From: Mediterranea sp. (in: CFB group bacteria)
GTDB taxonomy: Bacteria; Bacteroidota; Bacteroidia; Bacteroidales; Bacteroidaceae
Reading direction: 5' to 3'
NCBI GenBank assembly: GCA_031258135.1
Contig: JAIRNG010000004.1
Location: 1 to 44,771 of the forward strand
DNA: 44,771 nucleotides
The notes under the pieces were generated by a model, which saw nothing but the letters and a program-made list of their open reading frames with translations, ran no database searches and was not told the origin of the DNA. Positions 1-7,090 of this stretch are shown piece by piece. Within the stretch, counting starts at the first letter, position 1; the number at the start of each line of letters is the position of its first letter. The position numbers and the translations under genes are program-made.

Positions 1-28
1 AGTACGCTGTTGAATAAGATTATATAAT

Positions 29-36
29 TAAGTTTG
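29..36 (+). promoter_or_regulatory. -7 promoter element of the SDR gene
   Basis: TAAGTTTG matches the Bacteroidota -7 consensus TAnnTTTG and lies 22 bases before the SDR start codon. No TTTG stands at the usual 19-20 bp upstream distance; the nearest TTG ends at base 12, which is 16 bp away. The call rests on the -7 box and its position, and gives a leader of roughly 15 nt. Confidence 0.4.
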
Positions 37-58
37 CCGAATCTTAAGCAGAAAGCAG

Positions 59-829
59 ATGAAAGATAAAATTGTTTTTATTACGGGAGCCAGTAGCGGT
101 ATCGGGGAGGCTTGTGCGCGGAAATTCGCTTCGCAGGGAGCCAGTCTTATATTAAATGCCCGCAATATGCCGAAGCTGGTGGGACTAAAAAATGAATTGA
201 CGGGAAAGTATGCCGTTCAAATCCATTTATTACCTTTTGATGTACGTGATAGAAATGTAGTGACAAGCGCAATTCAATCTCTTTCCGGCGAATGGAAAGA
301 TATCGATATCCTTATAAACAATGCCGGACTGGTTATCGGAGTAGACAAGGAATACGAAGGTAACCCGGACGAATGGGATATTGTGATCGATACGAATATC
401 AAAGGACTGCTGACCATGACCCGGCTGATCGTTCCGGGCATGCTGAAGAGAGGTAGCGGACATATCATCAATATCGGTTCCATTGCCGGCGAGGCTGCAT
501 ATCCGGGCGGCAGCGTGTATTGTGCAACGAAAGCCGCTGTCGGGATACTGTCGGACGGTTTGCGGATAGACCTGGTCAACACACCGCTGCGGGTGACAAC
601 CATCAAACCGGGCATGGTGGAAACGAACTTCTCCGTAGTACGTTACCGTGGAGATAAAGCGGCGGCCGGCAATCTCTATAAAGGCATACATGCGTTGACG
701 GGTGATGATATAGCCGAATCCGTTTATTTTTCGGCGGCGGCGCCACCGCATGTCCAGATAGCCGAGATACTTGTTATGCCGACAAATCAGGCGACGGGAA
801 TAATCTCGTTCAAAAAAGATATGGAATAA
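59..829 (+). CDS. Short-chain dehydrogenase/reductase (SDR), NADP-dependent type
   Basis: A classical SDR oxidoreductase of 256 residues, a normal family length. The Rossmann cofactor motif TGASSGIG is at residues 9-16, NNAG at 87-90, and the catalytic set is N113, S141, Y154 and K158 in a YxxxK motif. R35 after the second strand (NAR) suggests NADP(H) over NAD(H); this is inference. The protein is closest in style to the YdfG/serine-3-dehydrogenase group, which reduces small hydroxy-acid or carbonyl substrates in the cytosol, but the substrate cannot be read from the sequence. The gene is probably monocistronic: a separate -7 box precedes the next gene. The start is the first in-frame ATG after a good -7 box. 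Confidence 0.93.
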   Translation: MKDKIVFITGASSGIGEACARKFASQGASLILNARNMPKLVGLKNELTGKYAVQIHLLPFDVRDRNVVTSAIQSLSGEWKDIDILINNAGLVIGVDKEYEGNPDEWDIVIDTNIKGLLTMTRLIVPGMLKRGSGHIINIGSIAGEAAYPGGSVYCATKAAVGILSDGLRIDLVNTPLRVTTIKPGMVETNFSVVRYRGDKAAAGNLYKGIHALTGDDIAESVYFSAAAPPHVQIAEILVMPTNQATGIISFKKDME

Positions 830-843
830 ACGAGGATTTGTGT

Positions 844-851
844 TATCTTTG
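844..851 (+). promoter_or_regulatory. -7 promoter element of the SPOR lipoprotein gene
   Basis: TATCTTTG matches TAnnTTTG exactly and sits 41 bases before the start codon at 893. A TTTG at 837-840 is too close to serve as the -33 box, so only the -7 element is supported. Confidence 0.5.
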
Positions 852-892
852 ACACGTTATATTTGAATTATTAATTTATTAAAGTACGAATA

Positions 893-1408
893 ATGATGAA
901 GAAACTAATGATTTTAGGTATGGGCGTATGCGTAGCATTAGCTTTTACTTCATGTAAATCAAGCGAAAGCGCTTATAAAAAAGCTTATGAGAAAGCGAAG
1001 GAACAGGAACTTACCTCTTCCCAACAGGTAGCTCCGGCAGTAACAACTCCGGTGGTAACGGCTCCGGTAGCAACTCCTCCGGTAGTGGTTGAAAAAACTC
1101 CGGTCGCTCCCGAAGCCGGCGTACGTCAGGAAAAGGTAACATTGATTTCCGGTAATGACCTGAAAGATTACAGCATAGTATGCGGTAGCTTCGGACTGAA
1201 AGTAAATGCGGAAGCATTAAGAGATTACCTGATCGGACAAGGCTACAATGCAATCATTGCATTCAATGCGGAAGCCGCCATGTATCGTGTGGTAGTAGGT
1301 ACTTACCCCGACAGGTTCTCGGCTGCTGCGGCGCGTGACGCTTTCAAGCGCAAATATCCTAACCGCAAGGATTTCCAAGGCGCTTGGTTGCTGTACAGAC
1401 TTTACTAA
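893..1408 (+). CDS. SPOR-domain lipoprotein
   Basis: A 171-residue lipoprotein. The hydrophobic signal ends in the lipobox FTSC with the lipidated Cys at 21. A charged segment (residues 22-40) and a low-complexity Val/Thr/Pro linker (about 45-75) lead to a C-terminal SPOR fold at about 92-170 (KDYSIVCGSF to LLYRLY). SPOR domains bind peptidoglycan stripped of stem peptides, mostly at the septum, so a periplasmic role in cell-wall binding or division is likely; this is family knowledge. ATG at 896 is an equally good start, because codons 1 and 2 are both Met. The gene stands between the SDR and ABC-F genes and has its own -7 box. Confidence 0.88.
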   Translation: MMKKLMILGMGVCVALAFTSCKSSESAYKKAYEKAKEQELTSSQQVAPAVTTPVVTAPVATPPVVVEKTPVAPEAGVRQEKVTLISGNDLKDYSIVCGSFGLKVNAEALRDYLIGQGYNAIIAFNAEAAMYRVVVGTYPDRFSAAAARDAFKRKYPNRKDFQGAWLLYRLY

Positions 1409-1413
1409 ATAAA

Positions 1414-1495
1414 GCCGGAAGATAAAAGTTGAGGGTTGGGAGTTATTATACGACAGGGTATGGTAACTTTCAACTCTCAATTTTTGTCTTCCGGC
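1414..1495 (+). repeat. Long imperfect inverted repeat between SPOR and ABC-F genes
   Basis: The outer arms GCCGGAAGA (1414-1422) and TCTTCCGGC (1487-1495) are perfect complements. Inner segments also pair (AAAAGTTGAGGGTTG with CAACTCTCAATTTTT, and GTTA/TAAC around the loop). The hairpin could end transcription of the SPOR gene, but no T-run follows the outer arm. The inner right arm GTAACTTTCAACTCTCA recurs almost unchanged at 18526-18542. Confidence 0.6.
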
Positions 1496-1511
1496 CGATT
1501 CATCATAACCA

Positions 1512-3380
1512 ATGGCTATAAGCTGCTTACAAGTTGAAAACCTGACGAAATCGTTTGGCGATCTCGTGCTTTTCCGGGACATCTCCATGGGTGTTCCTGA
1601 AGGGCGACGCATAGGGTTGATCGCAAAGAACGGAGCGGGAAAAACAACTTTGTTGAACATGATCGCCGGTAAAGAAGGATATGATCATGGAAAGATCACG
1701 TTTCGCCGTGACCTGCGTGTGGGTTATCTTCCGCAAAGTCCCGAATATCCCGAAGAGCTGACGGTTCTGAAAGCATGTTTCTATCATGGAAACAGCACCG
1801 TGGAACTGATAAAGGAGTATGAGCAATGCGTGGAAACGGAAGGGAATCCCGGACTGGAAGACATTCTGGCCCGTATGGAACACGAAAAGGCCTGGGATTA
1901 TGAACGAAAAGCGAAACATATCCTGACCCAATTAAAGATACGCGATTTCAATCAGAAAATGAACCGGCTGTCGGGCGGACAACTCAAGAGGGTGGCATTG
2001 GCGAATACGCTGATAACGGAACCGGAATTGTTGATCCTCGATGAGCCGACCAACCATTTGGACCTGGATATGATTGAATGGCTGGAAGATTACCTGCAAC
2101 GCTCAACGTTGAGCCTGTTGATGGTCACCCACGACCGGTACTTTCTGGACAGGGTGTGTTCTGAGATCATAGAGATAGACAACCGTCAGATATACTCATA
2201 CAAAGGCAGTTACAGCTATTACCTGGAAAAGAGGGAAGAGCGGATTGCGGCCGCCGATACGGAAACAGCACGGGCAAACAACTTATATCGCACGGAGTTG
2301 GAATGGATGCGGCGCATGCCTCAGGCCCGCGGGCATAAAGCCCGCTACCGGGAAGAGGCCTTCTATGAACTGGAAAAAGCAGTCCGGCAGCGGACAGACC
2401 ATTCTGACATGAAGCTGGAAGTGAAGGCTTCATACATTGGTTCCAAGATATTTAGTGCGGAACACCTCTGTAAGAGTTATGACGGCCTGAAGATTCTGGA
2501 TGATTTCTCGTATATCTTCTCCCGGTATGAGAAAATGGGAATTGTGGGGAATAACGGGACAGGAAAGTCTACCTTTATCAAAATACTGCTGGGCGAGGTG
2601 AAGCCGGACAGCGGAACGGTGGATATAGGCGGAACCGTACGTTTCGGATACTATTCGCAGGAGGGATTGAACTTCGATGAACAGATGAAAGTGATCGATG
2701 TGGTCCGGGATATCGCCGAAGTGATTGAACCGGGCAATGGAAAACAACTGACCGCTTCGCAATTCCTGCAACATTTTCTCTTTACTCCCGAAACCCAGCA
2801 TAGCTATGTGTATAAGTTAAGCGGGGGAGAAAAACGCAGGCTGTACCTCTGTACGGTACTGATGCGCAACCCGAATTTCCTGATTCTCGATGAGCCTACC
2901 AATGATCTGGATATTGTGACACTGAACGTGCTGGAAGAATATCTGCGAAGCTTTAAAGGTTGCGTCATTGTGGTATCGCATGACCGTTACTTCATGGATA
3001 AGGTGGTAGACCACCTGCTGGTATTCAACGGGCAAGGCGATATCCGGGATTTTCCCGGCAATTATAGCGATTACCGGGATTGGAAATCCGCCCGTGCAGA
3101 GAAAGAAAAGGAGGCGGAGAAGCCACAGGAAGAAAAGACCTCCCGTGTCCGGTTAAATGAAAAACGGAAGATGAGCTTCAGGGAAAAACAGGAGCTCGAA
3201 CGCCTGGAAAAGGAAATCGCCGGCCTTGAAGAGGAGAAGAAACGATTGGAAGAAGCGCTATGCAGCGGAACACTCTCCGTGGATGAATTGACCAAAAGCT
3301 CAAAACGGTTACCTCTTTTGAATAACGAACTGGATGAAAAGGCCATGCGCTGGCTGGAACTCAGCGAGTTGAGCAGTTAA
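1512..3380 (+). CDS. ABC-F family ATPase (Uup-like)
   Basis: A soluble tandem ABC ATPase of 622 residues without membrane segments, as expected for ABC-F proteins, which act on the ribosome or on DNA/translation quality control. Domain 1 has a Walker A-like NGAGKTT at about 40-46, signature LSGGQLKR at about 153 and Walker B LLILDEPT at about 172-179. The Walker A Gly usually found at position 38 is Ala. Domain 2 has GNNGTGKST at about 344, LSGGEKRR at about 435 and FLILDEPT at about 455. The region between domains (about 235-290) is the ABC-F linker, and a charged coiled coil fills 520-600, as in Uup. An antibiotic-resistance (ARE) role is possible but nothing points to it. Uup-like is the best fit; the exact subfamily is uncertain. 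Confidence 0.93.
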   Translation: MAISCLQVENLTKSFGDLVLFRDISMGVPEGRRIGLIAKNGAGKTTLLNMIAGKEGYDHGKITFRRDLRVGYLPQSPEYPEELTVLKACFYHGNSTVELIKEYEQCVETEGNPGLEDILARMEHEKAWDYERKAKHILTQLKIRDFNQKMNRLSGGQLKRVALANTLITEPELLILDEPTNHLDLDMIEWLEDYLQRSTLSLLMVTHDRYFLDRVCSEIIEIDNRQIYSYKGSYSYYLEKREERIAAADTETARANNLYRTELEWMRRMPQARGHKARYREEAFYELEKAVRQRTDHSDMKLEVKASYIGSKIFSAEHLCKSYDGLKILDDFSYIFSRYEKMGIVGNNGTGKSTFIKILLGEVKPDSGTVDIGGTVRFGYYSQEGLNFDEQMKVIDVVRDIAEVIEPGNGKQLTASQFLQHFLFTPETQHSYVYKLSGGEKRRLYLCTVLMRNPNFLILDEPTNDLDIVTLNVLEEYLRSFKGCVIVVSHDRYFMDKVVDHLLVFNGQGDIRDFPGNYSDYRDWKSARAEKEKEAEKPQEEKTSRVRLNEKRKMSFREKQELERLEKEIAGLEEEKKRLEEALCSGTLSVDELTKSSKRLPLLNNELDEKAMRWLELSELSS

Positions 3381-3397
3381 GAACCTTGTTCCCCATT

Positions 3398-3615
3398 ACT
3401 TGATCAACCCTGTCCCATACCGATGTAAAACATTCGCCATAGGTATGATGAGGGTCGTCCCATAGGATGATACGGGTCGTCCCATAGGTATGATAACCCC
3501 TGTGTCATAGGTATGATAACTCCTGTTCCATAGGTATGATAACCCCTGTCCCATACCTATGGGGCGACCCTCATCATACCTATGGGACGACCCTTATCAT
3601 ACTATGGGGCGGCCC
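3398..3615 (+). repeat. 23-bp tandem array with inverted second half
   Basis: From 3438 five direct units start with CATAGGTATGAT or a variant (3438, 3461, 3483, 3506, 3529; 22-23 bp each). At 3552 the orientation flips through CATACCTATG and about three reverse-complement units run to about 3615. The two halves can fold into one large cruciform or hairpin. The lead-in 3398-3466 recurs in inverted orientation at 25069-25137, inside another element. No coding function is seen. It lies just after the ABC-F stop, where it could also act as a transcript end. Confidence 0.85.
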
Positions 3616-4167
3616 TTTCCATTGCTTTTGCTTTGCAGGGAAGGATAACGATGGGTAATTTATGCAATGGAATTGAAGATGTTTTTCTCCTTTTTTGTTT
3701 TCATATAATATTTTGCTATATTTGTTGCGTTCTGCTTATTCTTGCCATTAATAGATGTTTAGCCTTTTTTGGTAGCATGATGAGTTCTGTTGTGTCACAC
3801 AAAAGAGGTGGATGTTATTCTACAGGGAATGCAACTACTCACAGGGTTGATATTCCGGATCGTATCCGGTGCAAGACAGGATACGGAAGTCATTTTCAAT
3901 AGCGTCTGTCTGGACGTAATGACATCACAGGTATTTCACTGAAAGTATAGTGGTCACAGTTGCCATTCGATACTGTGTCGCAGATGCGTGCGGCATGTCG
4001 AAGATACTGTGTTGTGGACAATGTTCGGTTCGTCCATATAGCCGGTATGGGTAATTTGTGCAAGGCTTTAATGTGTTATGCTGTTTAACGGATGAAACAT
4101 AGATCATGTTTTTGATGGGTAAACAGTGAGTAGTTATCCATAATGTAAAAACAAATACGAGTGAAAA
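3616..4167. other. Gene-free stretch upstream of the recombinase
   Basis: No convincing coding region. Short open frames on both strands here lack family features and have unusual composition. It holds a strong promoter (3694-3724) and a small dyad around CCGGATCGTATCCGG (about 3855-3869). If the promoter serves the recombinase, this stretch is a leader of about 435 nt. Confidence 0.6.
3694..3724 (+). promoter_or_regulatory. Consensus Bacteroidota promoter far upstream of the recombinase
   Basis: TTTG (3694-3697), a 19-bp spacer and TATATTTG (3717-3724) fit the TTTG-N19-TAnnTTTG consensus exactly. The start of transcription would be near 3731. The next gene on this strand begins at 4168, so the product is either a recombinase mRNA with a long leader or a separate small RNA. 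Confidence 0.65.
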
Positions 4168-5085
4168 ATGAAAAGAGTATTTTTAATTCAATTTATGGAG
4201 AGATTGATCGAGGAGCTTGTTCGCGTACAGCGTGACGGCACAGCCCACGTTTACCGGAGCACTCTCAATAGGCTCAAAAGTTATATGGAAGGAGAGGACA
4301 TGACTTTCCATCAGTTGACTTCTGAGTGGTTGATGAAATTTGAAAAAAGACTTCTTGCAGATCAGTTGACATGGAATACCGTATCCACTTACCTGCGAAC
4401 GTTGCGGTCTGTGTATAATCAGGCTGTGGATTGTGATGCGGCTCCGTATGTACCCCGTCTTTTCAGTAAGGTATATACGGGGGTGGAGGGTAAGGTGAAG
4501 CGCGCTGTCGGCCCTGAGACAATACGTAAGCTGATGACGGAGAACGCTGCATTGAATTCAAAACAGAATTTTAGTCGTGACATCTTTGTATTGCTGTTCC
4601 TGTTCAGGGGAATGTCGTTTGTCGATCTGGCCTATTTACGCCGTTGTGACTTACAGGGAAACGTAATCACGTATCGCCGCCATAAGACGGGGCGCAGGCT
4701 TACTGTCACTGTGGAAAAAGAAGCCATGGAGATCATCCGGCGCAATGAAAACGCCGATCCGGAATCTCCTTTTCTCTTCCCGATAATCAAACAACCGGGC
4801 AGGAGGGAATACAGGCAATATACGAATATGCTGCGCTCCCTGAACTACAGCCTGTTGCAAGTTACGCGTATGCTGAAACTTAAGGAGCGTATCAGTACGT
4901 ATACGGCTCGCCACACATGGGCTACTACAGCAATCCGGCAGAATTTCAATCCGAGCCTGATCTGTGATGCTATGGGGCACTCGTCCATAAAAGTCACAGA
5001 GACCTATTTCAAGTCTTTCAGAGACGAGGATATAAACAGGATGAACCGGAAGATTGTATCATTTGTTCGCTCTTCCGGCGGCTAA
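4168..5085 (+). CDS. Tyrosine recombinase, probable invertase of the adjacent fimbrial promoter
   Basis: A 305-residue tyrosine site-specific recombinase. An N-terminal SAM-like core-binding domain spans about 8-100 and the catalytic domain about 115-290. Likely catalytic residues are R147, K173, R248, H271 and nucleophile Y280. Box II reads Y245-x-x-R248-H249, so the usual first His is Tyr, a variant I recall from Bacteroides promoter-flipping recombinases. There are no phage or conjugative genes nearby. The gene ends 57 bp before the left 18-bp inverted repeat and lies directly upstream of the fimbrial genes, the usual arrangement of a local DNA invertase. An alternative start is ATG at 4195. 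The family call is firm; its target is inferred from position. Confidence 0.93.
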   Translation: MKRVFLIQFMERLIEELVRVQRDGTAHVYRSTLNRLKSYMEGEDMTFHQLTSEWLMKFEKRLLADQLTWNTVSTYLRTLRSVYNQAVDCDAAPYVPRLFSKVYTGVEGKVKRAVGPETIRKLMTENAALNSKQNFSRDIFVLLFLFRGMSFVDLAYLRRCDLQGNVITYRRHKTGRRLTVTVEKEAMEIIRRNENADPESPFLFPIIKQPGRREYRQYTNMLRSLNYSLLQVTRMLKLKERISTYTARHTWATTAIRQNFNPSLICDAMGHSSIKVTETYFKSFRDEDINRMNRKIVSFVRSSGG

Positions 5086-5142
5086 GTTTTGTTGAATGAT
5101 TAGTGGTGCTAAACCGTTGAAAACGAGAGGGGAAAAGCGTAA

Positions 5143-5160
5143 TTACTTTGTAAGTAACGG
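5143..5160 (+). repeat. Left inverted repeat (recombination site IR-L)
   Basis: TTACTTTGTAAGTAACGG is the exact reverse complement of 5624-5641. The core TTACTT-TGT-AAGTAA is itself a dyad with a 3-base asymmetric centre, as expected for a site bound by two recombinase protomers. The dyad beyond the core is imperfect here. Confidence 0.9.
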
Positions 5161-5177
5161 AAGTTGGATATCCGGTG

Positions 5178-5185
5178 CAAAGATA
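5178..5185 (-). promoter_or_regulatory. Promoter -7 box inside the inverton, facing left (OFF orientation)
   Basis: On the minus strand this reads TATCTTTG, an exact TAnnTTTG match, 17 bp inside the left repeat. No TTTG occurs at the 19-bp position, so the -33 box is weak or absent, as is common where a regulator assists. Transcription would begin near 5171 and run leftwards across IR-L into the 3' end of the recombinase gene, antisense to it. Confidence 0.65.
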
Positions 5186-5318
5186 AGTATATTTTTTAAT
5201 ATCCGCATCATAGAACAACTTTTTTTGCACTGAATACTTAAAAAGACGCCGTTAGCACGGTAAAATCATTCCGGATAAATAAGAAAATCAACGTTTCATG
5301 TTTCCCTTATGGGATACG

Positions 5319-5557
5319 GAGGGAATCTCTATTGCCTTAACCGGACGACACTTTATCCGTCTCACCCGCCCTCACCTTTCCCTCACCTTTCCTGTGCCGG
5401 TATAAAGCCTCCGCCATGCGGTATATACTGTTGGAATACCTTTTCGTATGCATTTGGCGTACGAAAAGGTATAAATAAGTGCGTTACGGATAATTGATAA
5501 TCATGGAAATGTAGTGAGGAAGTCCGGCGGAGAGAATTTCTATTGCCTTGGGCGGAC
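5319..5557 (+). repeat. Imperfect 29-bp direct repeat inside the inverton
   Basis: Bases 5319-5347 and 5529-5557 share the pattern GGGAATCTCTATTGCCTT / GAGAATTTCTATTGCCTT followed by CGGACG. Copies are about 210 bp apart. Their role is unknown; they might be regulator sites or a duplication trace. Confidence 0.5.
5436..5472. repeat. 13-bp perfect dyad inside the inverton
   Basis: ATACCTTTTCGTA (5436-5448) and TACGAAAAGGTAT (5460-5472) are exact reverse complements around an 11-base loop. No T-run follows on either strand, so an intrinsic terminator is unlikely. A regulator-binding or accessory recombination site is possible. Confidence 0.65.
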
Positions 5558-5618
5558 GGTTAAAAACATCCTTATTATAATATAGTATAGAAAGCGCTTT
5601 TTTTTCTTCTGATCGACC

Positions 5619-5649
5619 TTTTCCCGTTACTTACAAAGTAACGGGAAAA
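5619..5649 (+). repeat. Right recombination site IR-R with extended 14-bp dyad
   Basis: The 18-bp core 5624-5641 is the exact reverse complement of IR-L. Here the dyad extends to 14 bp per arm: TTTTCCCGTTACTT (5619-5632), centre ACA, AAGTAACGGGAAAA (5636-5649). The centre reads ACA against TGT at IR-L, so the two sites are in inverted orientation and recombination would invert, not delete, the segment. Confidence 0.9.
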
Positions 5650-5735
5650 CGAAAAAAGATGTAGTGGCTAACACTCTATCTGATGTCAAGTGTAAAAGAG
5701 AACAATTTTTATGAGAACTAAAACAAAATGATTGT

Positions 5736-6938
5736 ATGAGAAAAAAAGGTTTTTATCTATGGTCGCTATTAGTGGTATTATTAACTGCGACGTCGTGCTC
5801 TTCAGATCATAATGAGGATGATCTGCCTGCTAAAACTGGAACATTTGAGTTGAATTTCACTTTTGAAGGAACAAGTGAGAAGACCAGAGCTTCTACTGCT
5901 ATTCCCGAAACAAGCTGGAAGAATATCAACCAGATTCAGTTCTTTTTATATGATAGTAAAAACAAAGTTGTTTTTTCTTCAATAGTCGCTCCAACAAATA
6001 GTAATGCCGGATTGAAAACCTATACCTATACGGCTATTCCGGTTGGTGAGTATACGCTTGTAGCTGTAGCCAACGCCAAGAGCGATAAGGATAATGTAAC
6101 TACTTATATCTCTTCAGCGCCGCAAACCTGGACCGAAGGCAATGTGTATAATATGGAGATAAAGGATCTGTTTATCAAACATAAGCCGGGAAGCTGGAGT
6201 ACCGCCATAACCGGTAACACTGGTGCGAAGGCGGTTGTAGATAAGCTTTTTCCACACACAGAACCCTCGGAAATATTCATGGGTTACGCTACCGGTATTA
6301 AGATCAGTACTGCCGCGCCTCATAAAGCCAGCGTTAACCTGAAGCGTGAAGTGTCAATGATGCGTGTACGTATTGACCAGAAGACCCATAAAGAGGCTAA
6401 GGATGTAGATTTTGGCGCCGCGACTGCGTCGGTTATACTTTACCGCCTTCCCGATCAAATGGGTATTGGAAATGGCAACCTCGGAGGGATCGGTACTACT
6501 TCAACAGAAGCGAATGCAGTTTCCGTATCCGGCGCTTTTTCTAGTGCTAATAGTAATAACGCTTATCTGGACGGAAATTTCAGTCTGTGGAAAGATGTTA
6601 TTGTATTCCCGAACAATGGCGGCCGTGCAAACAACAGCGCTACTACTGCTACTGCAGACGATTCCAGAAAGTACTTTGTAGTTCTTTGCGGTATTGCTAA
6701 AAGCGGTCACTACTATTCCGGCGGCAAACAGGCTGCTGCGGGCGATCCTGTCTTCTGGTATGGCCAGATTAAGGAAGTATTTACTCCGAATACAATCCGT
6801 GAAGTCAACCTGATCCTTAAAACGGGCGGTTTACCAACTCCTCCTGATAAAGTAATAGACTATAGCGGATTGGAAATTTCTGTCAGCGAACCGGAAAAAT
6901 GGAGTTCTAACATTGTGGTTTCAACCATAGAAATGTAA
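5736..6938 (+). CDS. Major fimbrillin, FimA/Mfa1-like lipoprotein precursor
   Basis: A 400-residue fimbrial subunit precursor. The signal peptide ends in lipobox ATSC with lipidated Cys21. A short acidic linker follows, then a first beta strand and the tripeptide TRA at 50-52. In P. gingivalis fimbrillins an Arg protease cleaves at such a site so that a C-terminal strand of the next subunit can insert; R51 is the likely equivalent (inference). The rest is beta-rich with Ser/Thr/Gly-rich loops. It is the first gene after the inverton and is followed by a 152-bp gap, suggesting higher expression than the genes behind it. The family is well supported; calling it major rests on gene position. Confidence 0.82.
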   Translation: MRKKGFYLWSLLVVLLTATSCSSDHNEDDLPAKTGTFELNFTFEGTSEKTRASTAIPETSWKNINQIQFFLYDSKNKVVFSSIVAPTNSNAGLKTYTYTAIPVGEYTLVAVANAKSDKDNVTTYISSAPQTWTEGNVYNMEIKDLFIKHKPGSWSTAITGNTGAKAVVDKLFPHTEPSEIFMGYATGIKISTAAPHKASVNLKREVSMMRVRIDQKTHKEAKDVDFGAATASVILYRLPDQMGIGNGNLGGIGTTSTEANAVSVSGAFSSANSNNAYLDGNFSLWKDVIVFPNNGGRANNSATTATADDSRKYFVVLCGIAKSGHYYSGGKQAAAGDPVFWYGQIKEVFTPNTIREVNLILKTGGLPTPPDKVIDYSGLEISVSEPEKWSSNIVVSTIEM

Positions 6939-7090
6939 TACTTAGTATCTTGTTTATCTCCCGGAATGGTTAGATAAATCAATGCGCCGAAAACGGTGGG
7001 GCATGGATTCCGATCCTTGACAGTTCATCCGATGTTTGGGCGGTTGGTTTATCTGACCACCGGAATGATAGCAATGAAATAGATTGAAGC

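Larger units (their letters stand above)
5143..5641. mobile_element. Invertible promoter segment (inverton) of the fimbrial operon
   Basis: A segment of 499 bp bounded by perfect 18-bp inverted repeats, with a tyrosine recombinase on its left and the fimbrial operon on its right. It contains no plausible gene. Its best promoter lies close to the left repeat on the minus strand and points away from the fimbrial genes. Inversion would map coordinate x to 10784-x and place the promoter at about 5599-5606 on the plus strand, about 130 bp before the first fimbrial gene. The sequence as given therefore looks OFF. Inversion itself is inferred. Confidence 0.82.

Noticed and set aside
1512..1650. Walker A of the ABC-F protein has Ala where Gly is usual (A38)
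   Set aside because: The catalytic NGAGKTT core is intact, and I recall the same IAKNG sequence in other Bacteroidetes Uup-like proteins, so it is probably lineage-typical rather than a defect.
3863..3874. 12-bp word TATCCGGTGCAA also present at 5169-5180 next to the inverton promoter
   Set aside because: In a 45-kb window dozens of 12-mer matches are expected by chance, and neither flank is similar.
3582..3902. 106-codon open frame on the plus strand
   Set aside because: It starts inside the 23-bp repeat array, crosses a consensus promoter and has a Cys/Ile-rich composition without any family feature.
5309..5497. 62-codon open frame inside the inverton
   Set aside because: Pro/Cys-rich, crosses the 13-bp dyad and has no promoter or family feature; invertons of this kind usually lack genes.
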